Below, piece after piece: positions 42,770-51,828 of a DNA stretch of 64,000 bases. Numbering within the stretch: the first letter of the stretch is position 1; each line of letters opens with the position of its first letter. Origin of the DNA: Planctomycetota bacterium (GTDB lineage: Bacteria; Planctomycetota; SZUA-567; H5-PLA8); assembly GCA_015075375.1 (NCBI GenBank), contig JABTUM010000002.1:1661393-1725392 (forward strand), written 5' to 3'. A program made the translations under genes and the position numbers. The notes beneath the pieces were generated by a model. The model worked only from the letters and a program-made list of their open reading frames with translations, was not told the DNA's origin and searched no databases.

Positions 42770-43747
42770 ATGGAACGCATCGACGCGCATATCCATTTCG
42801 ACAGCGAGCATCCGGCCTACGCGGAGCAACTCGCCGAATGGAACATGAAGTTCCTGAACACGATCGGCGGGGTGGAGCATCCCGAGTGGCGCGCGCGGCG
42901 GGCGGAGCCGTACGCGCGGCTGGCGGCGGCGTATCCGGAGCGCTTCGGGTGGGTCACGAGCTTCGATCTGCCGCGCTTCGGCGATCCCGAATACGCCGAA
43001 CGCTGCATCGCGGGGCTGGAGGCCGATTTCGCGCGCGGCGCGGTGGGCTGCAAAATCTGGAAGAGTTTCGGGCTGGGCTTTCGCGATCCCGAAGGGCGGC
43101 ACGTGCTGGTGGATCATCCGATCTTGGAGCCGATCCTTTCCTTTCTGGAGCGGAGCGGGAAGACGCTGCTGATCCATATCGCCGATCCGATCGGCGGCTG
43201 GCAGCCGCTGGGGCCGGAGAACCTGACCTCGAATTTTTACCGCAAGCATCCGGACAAATACGCTTACGGGAATCCCGCATTCCCGGCGCACGAGGCGTTG
43301 ATCGCGTCGCGTGACCGGATCGTGGAACGGCATCCGAAGCTGCGCGTGGTGGGCGCGCATCTGGGCAGCCTGGAGTTCGACGCGTCGGAACTGGCGCGGC
43401 GCTTCGAGCGCTATCCGAACTTCGCGGTGGACACCTCGGGCCTGGCGCGCGCTCTGGCTCTGGGCTTGCAAGACCGCGGCCTCGTGCGGCGGATCTGCAT
43501 CGAGTTCCAGGACCGGCTGCTCTTCGGCAGCGACCAGCACGCGCATCCGCAAGATGCCGAGAGCGCCGAGGCGCGCGCGAAAGCCATGTCCTCGATTCGC
43601 GAGGGGCACGCGGCGGCCTTCGCGTATTACGAATCCGACGGGCGCGTGAAGCTGCGCGAGCACGAAGTTCAAGGGCTGGGCTTGCCGGAGCCGGTCTTGC
43701 GCAAGCTGTACGTGGAGAATGCGCGGCGCTGGTATCCGGGTTTGTAG
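42770..43747 (+). CDS. Amidohydrolase family (TIM-barrel) protein
   Basis: This protein of 325 residues has the HxH metal motif at the start (DAHIHFDS), a Lys-containing strand (AVGCKIWKSFG), His in LLIHIADP and VVGAHLGSLEFD, and a late Asp in LLFGSDQHAHP. These match the Amidohydrolase_2 group, which includes lactonases and decarboxylases acting on ring or sugar acids. Start ATG 42770 with GGGAG upstream, 16 bp after the GntR/LacI gene, so they probably form one operon. The substrate is unknown; the neighbouring heparinase suggests a uronate or related sugar. Confidence 0.85.
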   Translation: MERIDAHIHFDSEHPAYAEQLAEWNMKFLNTIGGVEHPEWRARRAEPYARLAAAYPERFGWVTSFDLPRFGDPEYAERCIAGLEADFARGAVGCKIWKSFGLGFRDPEGRHVLVDHPILEPILSFLERSGKTLLIHIADPIGGWQPLGPENLTSNFYRKHPDKYAYGNPAFPAHEALIASRDRIVERHPKLRVVGAHLGSLEFDASELARRFERYPNFAVDTSGLARALALGLQDRGLVRRICIEFQDRLLFGSDQHAHPQDAESAEARAKAMSSIREGHAAAFAYYESDGRVKLREHEVQGLGLPEPVLRKLYVENARRWYPGL

Positions 43748-43818
43748 CGGCGCATCTGGGGACGGACGCGAAACGCGAACGGCGGCCGGCGGGACGCCGG
43801 GGCAAAGGAGAGCGAGGC

Positions 43819-45855
43819 ATGCGAACGAGCGTGTGGCTGGCGGCGGTGCTGAGTCTGGCGGCGGGCGCGGAAGAGGCGAGCGAGGTGCGCGTGGTGAATC
43901 TCGAATACGTAACGCCGAAGCTGCCGCCGAAACCCGAACGCATGCCGCTGGATGAGCAGACCGGTCATCCGCGAATCATGATCCCGGACGGCGGACTGAA
44001 GGAGCTGACCGAGCGCGGCAAGACGACGCACCAGGCGATCGCGGCGGCGATCGTGAAGCAGGCGGAAGAGATGCTCGAGGAGGAGCCCGAAGCGAGCCCG
44101 CGCAACGCCGAAGGCCCGATGCGCCGCGCCGTGCGTAAACCGGCTCAGTTGGCCTGGGCCTACGCCGCGACCGGCGACGCGAAGTACCGCGCGGCGGCGA
44201 TCAAGTATGCGGAAGTCGTCTGCGCGTATCCGCACTGGGACATCGACGTCGATCTGGCGGCGGGGCACGGCCTGTGGGCCATCGCGCTGGCGTACGACTG
44301 GTTCCACGCCGATCTGAGCGACGCGCAGAAGAAGCTCTTTCGCGAAAAAGTGAAGCTGCAAGGCGAGCGGATGGCGAAGGTCTGGGGCGCGGAGAAGGTC
44401 AAAGGCGGGACGTGGTGGACCAAGGAACTCCTGCAAAACCACGGGCAGGTCAACAGCGCCGGGCTGGCGGCGGCGGCGATCGTCTTTTACCACGAATTGC
44501 CCGAGGCGAAGCGCTGGCTGGAACTGGCCAACGGGCATTTCGAGAAGGTCTTCACGATCGTGAACGAGGACGGTTCGAGCATGGAGGGGATCAATTACTG
44601 GGGCTACAGCATGGAGCATATGATGCTGTACGCCGAACTGGCGCGGCGGAATTTGGGCCGCGACTTCTTCGCCACGAGCGGTTACCTGCGCAACAGCGGG
44701 CGCTTCCTGGCCGCGCACCTGACGCCGTGGATTCGCCCGGACGATTTCGTGTTTCCGTTCGGCGCGGCGGCCACCTCGACGGGCACGCACGGTCCGGCGC
44801 ATATCCTTTTCAAATCGGCCGCGGCGACGCGCGATCCGCTGGTGCAGGATCTGGCCTGGAGCATGATCGAGAACAACTCGGGCAAGCATTCCCCGTTGCT
44901 GCCGCTGTCGCTGCTGTGGTGCGATGCGAGCGTGGCGCGCGGGAAGCGAACGGAGTTTCCGGCGTTCGCGGCGTTTCCCGAACTGGGCATCGTGACGGCG
45001 CGCGGCGGCTGGGACGAGCAGGCCACGGCGCTGTGGTTCAAGTGCGGGGCGTACCAGGGCCGCACGGCGAGCGAAATCCTGAAGCGGAACAGCGGTTCGG
45101 GGCACGCGCGGCCGGACCAGACGGCGTTTCAGTTCGTTTCGCGCGGCGAGCGGTTGACGGCGTACGGAAACGCGCGCTGCGAGAACCACAACTTGCCGAT
45201 TTTTCGCGGGCTGGGGCAGTTCGGCGAACACGGCGATCCGGATCGCGAAGGCGGCTTGGTGGTGAGCGAAGCGTTCACCGCGCCGGAGCAGCCGAAACTC
45301 CTGCGCGCCGAGGACGGCCCGCGGCACAGCTACGCGGCGGGCGACGCGTCGAAGATTTACAAGCTCGAGGCCGGCGTAAAGACCTACCGGCGGCATCTGG
45401 TCTTCCTGAAGCCCGACGGGCTGCTGGTCGTCGACGAGATCGAGTTGGGCGACGGGAAGCCCGCGGGCAAAGCGCCCGATGTCTCGTGGAACCTGAACGT
45501 GCTGCCCGATCCGGTGAAGAAGTCGGCGCGGCATTACCGCGTGGACGGCAAACAGGGCGGCATGGACGTGATGCTCTGCGCACCCGCGGAAGGCTTCGCA
45601 TTCGAGACGCCGGCGGTGAAGCCGAATACGGGCTACATGATGCCGGAAGTCTTCCACCAACGAAAACGGCTGGCGCTGGTTTCGCAGGAACCGGTGAAGC
45701 GGACGGTGCTGGCGGTGTATCTGCACGCGCGCGGCGCCACGGAAGCCAGTCCCGCCGCGCCCCGCGTCACGCTCACGGACGGGAACCTGACGGCCGAGAT
45801 CGGTTCGCGGACGGTGGCATTGAACCTCGCCGAAGCCGCCTGCACGGTGAAGTGA
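43819..45855 (+). CDS. Secreted heparinase II/III family protein
   Basis: This 678-residue protein has a signal peptide (ends near AAGAEE), an (alpha/alpha)6-barrel-like first domain with typical segments (HPRIMI, AHGLWAIALAYDWF, NHGQVNSAGLAAAAI, EGINYWGYSMEHMMLY) and a beta-sandwich second half (FPELGIVTARGGWDEQATALWFKCG). This is the architecture of heparinase II/III and alginate-lyase-like enzymes that cleave uronate-containing polysaccharides by elimination. The substrate cannot be chosen by eye. AAAGGAG lies eight bases before the ATG. It probably belongs to the operon with the regulator and amidohydrolase, 71 bp apart, and ends at a strong terminator. Confidence 0.88.
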   Translation: MRTSVWLAAVLSLAAGAEEASEVRVVNLEYVTPKLPPKPERMPLDEQTGHPRIMIPDGGLKELTERGKTTHQAIAAAIVKQAEEMLEEEPEASPRNAEGPMRRAVRKPAQLAWAYAATGDAKYRAAAIKYAEVVCAYPHWDIDVDLAAGHGLWAIALAYDWFHADLSDAQKKLFREKVKLQGERMAKVWGAEKVKGGTWWTKELLQNHGQVNSAGLAAAAIVFYHELPEAKRWLELANGHFEKVFTIVNEDGSSMEGINYWGYSMEHMMLYAELARRNLGRDFFATSGYLRNSGRFLAAHLTPWIRPDDFVFPFGAAATSTGTHGPAHILFKSAAATRDPLVQDLAWSMIENNSGKHSPLLPLSLLWCDASVARGKRTEFPAFAAFPELGIVTARGGWDEQATALWFKCGAYQGRTASEILKRNSGSGHARPDQTAFQFVSRGERLTAYGNARCENHNLPIFRGLGQFGEHGDPDREGGLVVSEAFTAPEQPKLLRAEDGPRHSYAAGDASKIYKLEAGVKTYRRHLVFLKPDGLLVVDEIELGDGKPAGKAPDVSWNLNVLPDPVKKSARHYRVDGKQGGMDVMLCAPAEGFAFETPAVKPNTGYMMPEVFHQRKRLALVSQEPVKRTVLAVYLHARGATEASPAAPRVTLTDGNLTAEIGSRTVALNLAEAACTVK

Positions 45856-45867
45856 GGGCATGAAAAA

Positions 45868-45892
45868 GCCCGCCGAAATCCGGCGGGCCTTT
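45868..45892 (+). terminator. Bidirectional Rho-independent terminator
   Basis: GCCCGCCG (45868-45875), loop AAATC and CGGCGGGC (45881-45888) form an 8-bp stem, flanked by AAAAA on the left and CTTT on the right. It sits between the convergent heparinase and rpmE genes and can serve both. Confidence 0.88.
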
Positions 45893-45918
45893 CATGCGAT
45901 CCGCGGCACCTTCCAAAC

Positions 45919-46137
45919 TTACTCGGGCTTCGAGGTCTTCTTCCACTTCTGCTGGAAGCGTTCGATGCGTCCGGCGCTGTCCACGAACTTCTGCCGGCCG
46001 GTGTAGAACGGGTGGCAGTTGCTGCAGACGTCGATGGAGTAGTTCTGGCACTTGGTGGAGCGCGTCTCGACCAGCGTGCCGCATCCGACGCACTTAATCG
46101 TGATCGGTTCGGACTTGGGATGAATGCCCTGCTTCAT
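45919..46137 (-). CDS. rpmE: Ribosomal protein L31
   Basis: This is a 72-residue component of the large ribosomal subunit. It is the zinc-binding form: the four cysteines in CVGC and CSNC are present, and MKQGIHPKSEPI opens the protein. AAGGAGG nine bases before ATG 46137 supports this start over the longer open frame. It stands alone and shares a bidirectional terminator with the heparinase gene. Confidence 0.96.
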   Translation of the reverse strand: MKQGIHPKSEPITIKCVGCGTLVETRSTKCQNYSIDVCSNCHPFYTGRQKFVDSAGRIERFQQKWKKTSKPE

Positions 46138-46203
46138 GGCCCTAGGCCTCCTTCTGCGAAGCGGCAAAGTATAGGGGCGCGCGAGTGGGGAGCAAGTGAA
46201 ATT

Positions 46204-46315
46204 GGTAATCGGTAAACGGTAAACGGTGAACCGTAACGACTTAGGCCAGGCGGCCGCTGCATGGGAAAGGGGGCTCCGCGCGCCCCTCTTCCGTTCACCG
46301 CTCGCCGTTCACCTG
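46204..46315. repeat. Heptamer repeat in inverted arms (GGTAAAC family)
   Basis: The left arm (46204-46236) reads GGTAATC, GGTAAAC, GGTAAAC, GGTGAAC. The right arm (about 46285-46315), on the minus strand, reads GGTGAAC, GGCGAGC, GGTGAAC, GGAAGAG. The arms face one another across about 50 bp. The sequence differs from the GATTTTG family but shares its seven-base period. Confidence 0.7.
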
Positions 46316-46329
46316 CTCCCCTTCCCCGC

Positions 46330-48255
46330 TCACTTCCCGCGTTCGGCGAGAATAATCTTGAGCTTAAACGTATCCGTGCCGCGCAGGATGCTCAGTTCGA
46401 TCTGGTCGCCGGGGGCGTATCCGATCAAGGCCATGTTGAGATCGCGGGCGTTGGCGAGGGGCGTGCCGCCGGCTTCGACGATGGTGTCGCCGGCCTGGAG
46501 TCCGGCTTGTTCGGCGGGGCTGCCGGCCTGGACGGGTCCGACGGGGAAGCCCTTGGCGTCGCGGAGGCGATCGCGGTCGGGGCTGACGCCGAGGTAGCCC
46601 TGCGAACCGGATTTCAGGAACTTAGGGCGCTCGGGCGTATCGGCGATCTCGCGGGCGACGTTCGCCACCATGCGGGCGATGGCTTCGGCGGCCGGCGCGT
46701 TGATCTTGTCCCAGGTGTCGCTGGCCTTGTGGTAGTCGGGGTGCGTGCCGGTGAAGAAGAAGAGGACCGGAATGTCCTTGCGGTAGAAGGTGGTGTTGTC
46801 GCTGGGGGCGACGCCGCTGCTGCTGAGGAAGATCGTGAGCCCCTGTTCTTTGGCGCCGTGCTTTTCGACCAGCGTGCGGAAATGTTCGGCGGTGCCGACG
46901 CCGGAGATCTGGACGGCTCCGTTGTGGCTGCGCCCCACCATATCCATGTTAATCATGGCGACGTGCTTGGCGAGCGGCGCGGCAGGGTGATCGACGTAGT
47001 GCTGCGAGCCCAGCAGGCCCTTTTCTTCGCCCGAATACGCCTGGAAAAACAAGCTGCGCTTGGGGCGTTCTTCGGGCTTGAGCGCGGCGAAGTACTGCGC
47101 GACTTCCAGAAGCGCGGCGGTGCCGCTGGCGTTGTCGTCGGCGCCGGGATGGAGCAGCCCCGCGCCGAAGCGGCCCATCAAGCTGCCGAAGTTGCCCATG
47201 CCGACGTGGTCGCAGTGCGCGCCGATCACGACGTACTCCTGCTTCAGTTCGGGATCGGAACCCTCCAGCACGGCCAGCACGTTGGAAGTCTTCTGCGGGT
47301 CGATGACCAGATCGGCGACGGCGCCGACCTTGACGCCCGCGAGTTCCCTGGACTGCGGCTTGAGGTCTTTGTCGATGGCGGCTTGAAGTTCGGCGACGGT
47401 TTTGCCGGAACTCTTGAGGATCGCGTCGGCGGTGGGGCGCGTGACCATCAGGACGGGCAGTTCGACTTCGGCGAAGCAGGGTCCGACGGGATCGAGGAGC
47501 TTGTCCTCGGCGCCTGCGCCTTGAGGCGCATTGATGATCAGGACGCCGGCGGCGCGGCGCAGCGCGCAGTTGTTGATCTTCGTCGCGAAGTGGGCGTGGC
47601 GGGTCATCGTCTTGCCCTGGAAGCGGCTCTTGGGATCGTCGTCCTGGGGCTCGTAGCGAAAGATCAGCGCCCACTTGCCGGCGAGTTCGACGCCCGCGAA
47701 GTCGTTGTATTGGTGCTCGGGCGCGCTGACGCCGTAGCCGGCGAAGACGACGCCGGCCTCGGCCACGTGCGGGCTGGTGCGGTTGGCCGGGAGCGGGGTG
47801 AAGTCGGCCTTGACCTTGAACTCTTCCGTCTTGCCGCCGGCTTCGAGCTTAAGCGCGTTGCCCGCTCCGAGGCCTTTGCTGACGGGCAGGAAAAAAGTCT
47901 GCAAGTAGCCGGGTTCCGCGGCTTCGGCCGCCTTGTCGCCCATGGGCCGCAGGCCGTAGCGCTTGAACTCGTCAGCGATGTACGCGGCGGCTTTGAGCTG
48001 TTCGGAGGTGCCGGCTTCGCGGCCGCGGAAGCTTTCGGAGGCGAGGTGCTTGATGTGGCCGAGGAGTTCGCCCTTATCGACCTTCGCATGAACCGCCGGT
48101 TGAACGGGCGTGGCGGTGGGATTGGCGACGGGAGCGGCGGGCGCCACGAGATCGGGCGGAGTTTCGGCGGCGCAGCCGATGCCCATGCCGGGTGCGCAGA
48201 ACGCCAGCACAGCCGCGCACGCAAGAATCCCATGACGCCGCCACGCGTTACGCAT
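46330..48255 (-). CDS. Secreted M28 family aminopeptidase with PA and PDZ domains
   Basis: This 641-residue exported zinc peptidase has a signal peptide ending near IGCAA. The catalytic domain has the zinc ligands in GAHCDH, GADDNASG, the catalytic Glu in SGEEKG, Asp in INMDMVG and His in THPDYHK. An inserted PA-like domain lies earlier (about 130-300) and a PDZ domain closes the protein (YLGVSPD..., AGLQAGDTIV). M28 enzymes trim N termini of peptides. GAAAGG precedes the ATG. It lies 34 bp after the degenerate HtrA homologue and probably forms an operon with it and HtrA. Confidence 0.93.
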   Translation of the reverse strand: MRNAWRRHGILACAAVLAFCAPGMGIGCAAETPPDLVAPAAPVANPTATPVQPAVHAKVDKGELLGHIKHLASESFRGREAGTSEQLKAAAYIADEFKRYGLRPMGDKAAEAAEPGYLQTFFLPVSKGLGAGNALKLEAGGKTEEFKVKADFTPLPANRTSPHVAEAGVVFAGYGVSAPEHQYNDFAGVELAGKWALIFRYEPQDDDPKSRFQGKTMTRHAHFATKINNCALRRAAGVLIINAPQGAGAEDKLLDPVGPCFAEVELPVLMVTRPTADAILKSSGKTVAELQAAIDKDLKPQSRELAGVKVGAVADLVIDPQKTSNVLAVLEGSDPELKQEYVVIGAHCDHVGMGNFGSLMGRFGAGLLHPGADDNASGTAALLEVAQYFAALKPEERPKRSLFFQAYSGEEKGLLGSQHYVDHPAAPLAKHVAMINMDMVGRSHNGAVQISGVGTAEHFRTLVEKHGAKEQGLTIFLSSSGVAPSDNTTFYRKDIPVLFFFTGTHPDYHKASDTWDKINAPAAEAIARMVANVAREIADTPERPKFLKSGSQGYLGVSPDRDRLRDAKGFPVGPVQAGSPAEQAGLQAGDTIVEAGGTPLANARDLNMALIGYAPGDQIELSILRGTDTFKLKIILAERGK

Positions 48256-48289
48256 CGCCGGCCTGCCTTTCCACGTTCGACCGGAGCGG

Positions 48290-49699
48290 CTATTCCGCGG
48301 CCGGCTGGGTCCAATCGGTCTCGACCTTCACGAAGGCGCTGTTCTGGCCCTTCTTGCCGCGCGAGACGAAGAGCACGAATTCCTTCTTCTGCTTCTCTTT
48401 GCGTTCGGCCAGCAGGCTTTCGAATTGCTTGAACGTCTCTTCGCCGCTCCCGCTCAATTCGACGTCATCGACCTTCAGGATGATGTCGCCTTTGCGCAGC
48501 CCGCCCAGTTCGGGCGGGGAGCCGCTCTTGACGTAATGCACCAGCAGCCCGCTGGAATCAGTCTCCAGGTCCAGCGCGAGGCGGTCGTAGTAGACGAGTT
48601 CGCGGAGCACCAGCCCAAAGGGTTTGTGCTCGTAGCGCGGCGCTTCGGATTCTTCCTTGGGGCGCTCGGAGAGTTCGACCTTCAGCGCGTGCTTCTCTTT
48701 CTGGCGCAGCACGGCCAGTTCGACGGTCTGCCCGACCTCGAGGCGCGAGAGGCGTTCCATGAACGCGCGCAGGTCGTTGTCGTTGCGGACTTCGACGGCT
48801 TCGCCGGCCAGTTGCACCACGATGTCGTCGGCTTGCAGGCCGGCCTTGGCGGCGGGCTGGCCTTCCAGGACGCGCCCGACGATCACCCCGCCCTGCTTGG
48901 CCTGTTCTTCGCTGAGGCCCAGGACGAGCCCGACGTCCTTGGGCAGCGGCTGCATGTCGGCGACGCCGAGCCACGCCTTCTTGCGCTTCTTGGACGGATC
49001 TTCGAGCAGTTCCTTGAGGCGCGTGACGGGCAAAAAGACCGACGCGGGCCGCGCTTCCCCGCCCGGCCGGGCCTGCGCGCGGTCGAAGATGGGATCCTGA
49101 ACCACGAAGCCGACCACTTCGCCGTCGGCGTTCAGGATGGGCCCGAAGAGCGTCTTGGCGGCGTCGCCGGTCAGGACGAAGAGTTCCTGCGGGTGGGTCA
49201 CGCGCTTCACGATCTGGCCGGGGCCGAAATCGAGGGTGGAGCGGTAAGCGGGCGGCAGCAGCCCCAGGCCCCAGACGGTATCGCCGCGCTGGAGCTTGGC
49301 CGGATCGCCAAGCGCGGCCGGGACGAGCTTGAGCTTCTCGGGCAGCGCTTCGGCGGGCTTGACGAGGGCGGCGTGCAGATCGGAGTCGCGCGCGACGAGT
49401 TCGGCCTTGATCTCGGGCTGGTCTTCTTCGGCGACCCATTGCATCTTGAAGTCGGCGAAGCGGTCGTCGGGCATCTGGCGCGGGAGCCAGTCGCCGCCGA
49501 TGGCGGTGAGCCCTTCGGCGTTGAGGATCGTGCCGGCGGCGACGATGGGCCGCTTGGCGCCGTTCTCCATGACCACGTTGAAGGTGACGCGCACCAGCGC
49601 GGGTTCGGCCTTGGCCAGGATCGCGCCCGGATCGGCGGCCCGCAGCGCCGGAAGCCCGCACAAGGTCCACACCGCCAGCAGCAGCAACCGCCTTCGCAT
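48290..49699 (-). CDS. Degenerate HtrA homologue with PDZ domains (pseudoprotease)
   Basis: This secreted protein (469 residues from ATG 49699) follows the HtrA layout: signal peptide, a protease-like domain and two PDZ domains (AWLGVADMQ... and GLVLRELVYYD...). The catalytic residues are lost. The His position reads TAIGGDWL instead of TNxHV, and the Ser motif GNSGGP is replaced by LFGPILNADGEVVGF, while an Asp remains in RDSDLHAALVKP. It is therefore probably an inactive partner or chaperone of the intact HtrA encoded 41 bp upstream. GAAGGAAAGG lies nine bases before ATG 49699; starts at 49723 and 49744 are possible. Confidence 0.85.
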   Translation of the reverse strand: MRRRLLLLAVWTLCGLPALRAADPGAILAKAEPALVRVTFNVVMENGAKRPIVAAGTILNAEGLTAIGGDWLPRQMPDDRFADFKMQWVAEEDQPEIKAELVARDSDLHAALVKPAEALPEKLKLVPAALGDPAKLQRGDTVWGLGLLPPAYRSTLDFGPGQIVKRVTHPQELFVLTGDAAKTLFGPILNADGEVVGFVVQDPIFDRAQARPGGEARPASVFLPVTRLKELLEDPSKKRKKAWLGVADMQPLPKDVGLVLGLSEEQAKQGGVIVGRVLEGQPAAKAGLQADDIVVQLAGEAVEVRNDNDLRAFMERLSRLEVGQTVELAVLRQKEKHALKVELSERPKEESEAPRYEHKPFGLVLRELVYYDRLALDLETDSSGLLVHYVKSGSPPELGGLRKGDIILKVDDVELSGSGEETFKQFESLLAERKEKQKKEFVLFVSRGKKGQNSAFVKVETDWTQPAAE

Positions 49700-49740
49700 C
49701 GTCGAACACCTTTCCTTCTTCATGGGCCTGCCGGGAACGT

Positions 49741-51105
49741 TCAATCCTGCAGCCGCACGGCGCGCACGTAATTTCCTTTGCCGCGCCTGATTTTGACGGC
49801 CACCAGCTTCTTTTCGTCCTTAGATTCCATCACCTTAGCGACGGCTTCGCGCAGTGCGCGGACGGTAGGCGTCTCGACGTTATCGACGCTTTGGATGACG
49901 TCGCCGGGTTCCAGCTTGGCCAGCGCGGCCAGCCCGCCGGGCTTGGTCCCGCTGACGAAGGCCCCCTGCTCCACGTCCAGATCGCGCTTCTGGCTCTCGG
50001 TCAGGTCGCGGACGGTCATCGCCCATTCGGCCACCTCGACTTCCTTGCCGCTGACCTGGGTGAGTTCCTCGGTGACGACGGAAAGATCGAGGGTGCGGTC
50101 CTTGCGCTGCACGCTGACGGCGTGTTTGCTCCCCACGGGCCAGCGCGCGATGCGCGTGTACAGCGCGGGCAGGTCCTCGACGAAGCGCGCGACGACGTCC
50201 TCCCCGTCGAAGGAGAGGATCACGTCGCCGGCCTGAAGTCCGGCTTCTTCGGCGGGGCTGCCGGGTTCGACGGCGGTGACCAGCACGCCCTTGCGGTTGT
50301 CGACGCCGAAGAGGTCTTCGAGTTCCTGAAGTTCCTGGAGCGCCGCGCCAAGGTTGCTGCGCGTCACCTTGCCTTTGGCCAGAATCTCGTTGACGACCTG
50401 CTTGACCAGATTGACCGGGACGGCGAAGCCGAGGTTGTTGCTCCCGCCCACTCCGCGGCTGTTGATGCCGATCACCTGGCCCTTGAGGTTCACCAGCGGC
50501 CCGCCGGAATTGCCGGGGTTGATCGCCGCATCGGTCTGCAGCCAGGTGTTGAAGGTGCCGGTCCGTTCGCCGGTGGGGAGCGTCATGTCGTCGCCGAGGT
50601 AGCGTTCGGTGTTGGAAAGGATGCCCATGGTCACGCTGCGCGAAAGGCCGCGCGGGCTGCCCATGGCGAGGACGGGCTCGCCGACTTCCAGCTTCGCCGA
50701 ATCGCCCAGTTCGGCGTACGGCACCGGCGTCCCGGCGTGGTACTTGCGCCACTCGTCCATGTTGATCTGCACGACGGCCAGATCGGTCCAGGCGTCGCCG
50801 CCGATCACCTTGCCGTGGACGCGTTCCTTGGTGCCCAGCGTCAGGATCACCTTCTCGGCGTGCCCGGCGACGTGGAAATTGGTGAGCACATGGCCGTCGG
50901 CCGAGAAGATCACGCCGCTGCCGATGTGCTGCCCCGTCACGACCTTTTCGCCGCCTTGGTACAGTTCCAGGATCGGCCTTACGTTAACCAGCGCCGGAAA
51001 CACCTTGTCGCGGGCTTTCTTGACCTTCCCGTCGATCTCCGCGCCGTGCGCGCTCGCCAGGAAACACAGCGCCAGGACCAGTCCGGCCGTTGAAACGATC
51101 CGCAT
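49741..51105 (-). CDS. htrA: HtrA/DegP-type serine protease with two PDZ domains
   Basis: This exported protease (454 residues) has an intact triad: His78 in TNFHVAG, Asp108 in WTDLAVV and Ser200 in PGNSGGP. Two PDZ domains follow (residues about 270-360 and 365-450), including SPAEEAGLQAGDVILSFDG. HtrA enzymes degrade or refold damaged envelope proteins. The start ATG 51105 follows AAAGGAA and opens a signal peptide (ends near HGAE). It is first in a three-gene operon with the degenerate homologue and the M28 peptidase. Upstream it is divergent from rsmD. Confidence 0.95.
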   Translation of the reverse strand: MRIVSTAGLVLALCFLASAHGAEIDGKVKKARDKVFPALVNVRPILELYQGGEKVVTGQHIGSGVIFSADGHVLTNFHVAGHAEKVILTLGTKERVHGKVIGGDAWTDLAVVQINMDEWRKYHAGTPVPYAELGDSAKLEVGEPVLAMGSPRGLSRSVTMGILSNTERYLGDDMTLPTGERTGTFNTWLQTDAAINPGNSGGPLVNLKGQVIGINSRGVGGSNNLGFAVPVNLVKQVVNEILAKGKVTRSNLGAALQELQELEDLFGVDNRKGVLVTAVEPGSPAEEAGLQAGDVILSFDGEDVVARFVEDLPALYTRIARWPVGSKHAVSVQRKDRTLDLSVVTEELTQVSGKEVEVAEWAMTVRDLTESQKRDLDVEQGAFVSGTKPGGLAALAKLEPGDVIQSVDNVETPTVRALREAVAKVMESKDEKKLVAVKIRRGKGNYVRAVRLQD

Positions 51106-51228
51106 GCTTGCCGATTCCTTTGTCACCGCCGCCCGATGCCCTACGTAAGAGGCTCCCGTCATTCATTAGACTGCACAAACCGTATCCGGTATGAGCATCT
51201 TTATCACCCAACGGAAAGAGCTTGCACC

Positions 51229-51801
51229 ATGCGCGTATTATCCGGCCTCGCCCGAGGCGTGCCGCTGAAAACCGTCCCTGACTTCGATACGCGCCCGATC
51301 CTGGACCGGATCAAAAAGAGCCTCTTCTCGATCCTCGACAGCGCGGGGCTCCTGGCGGGCGCCGCGGTGGCCGATCTTTACGCCGGGACGGGAACCCTGG
51401 GCATCGAGGCGCTCTCGCGCGGCGCCGAGCGCTGCCTCTTCGTCGAACGCCGCGCCGACGCCATGAAACTCCTGGAAGCGAATCTGGCCAAGACCCGGTT
51501 GCAGGCGGGCGCCGAACTACGCTGCGGCGAGGTGGGCAGCGTCCTCGCGCAGATCCAGGGACAAGGCCCGCGCTTCGACCTGATGCTGTACGATCCGCCG
51601 TTCGAGTTCAGCCGCGAACCGGCGCACCGTCCGGCGCTGGAAGCGGAATTGGCGCTCGCCGGCACGCTGCTGCGCCCCGGCGGGAGGCTGATGCTCCGCT
51701 GCGAGCGCAAAGCGGGCGTCCCCGCGCCGGAAGGCCTGACGGTGGTGCGGCACTGGACCGACGGCCCGCACGCGATGGTCTTCTTCGAAGCGGGGGCTTG
51801 A
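51229..51801 (+). CDS. rsmD: 16S rRNA (guanine(966)-N(2))-methyltransferase
   Basis: This S-adenosylmethionine-dependent enzyme methylates G966 of 16S rRNA. The N-terminal RVLSGLARG, the SAM motif ADLYAGTGTLGIEALSRGA and the catalytic DPPF motif are visible. The length of 190 residues is normal. I start at ATG 51229, after GGAAAGAG. It is divergent from htrA and not in an obvious operon. Confidence 0.93.
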   Translation: MRVLSGLARGVPLKTVPDFDTRPILDRIKKSLFSILDSAGLLAGAAVADLYAGTGTLGIEALSRGAERCLFVERRADAMKLLEANLAKTRLQAGAELRCGEVGSVLAQIQGQGPRFDLMLYDPPFEFSREPAHRPALEAELALAGTLLRPGGRLMLRCERKAGVPAPEGLTVVRHWTDGPHAMVFFEAGA

Positions 51802-51828
51802 GTCCGCGAACGGCTGGACGAGAACCGC

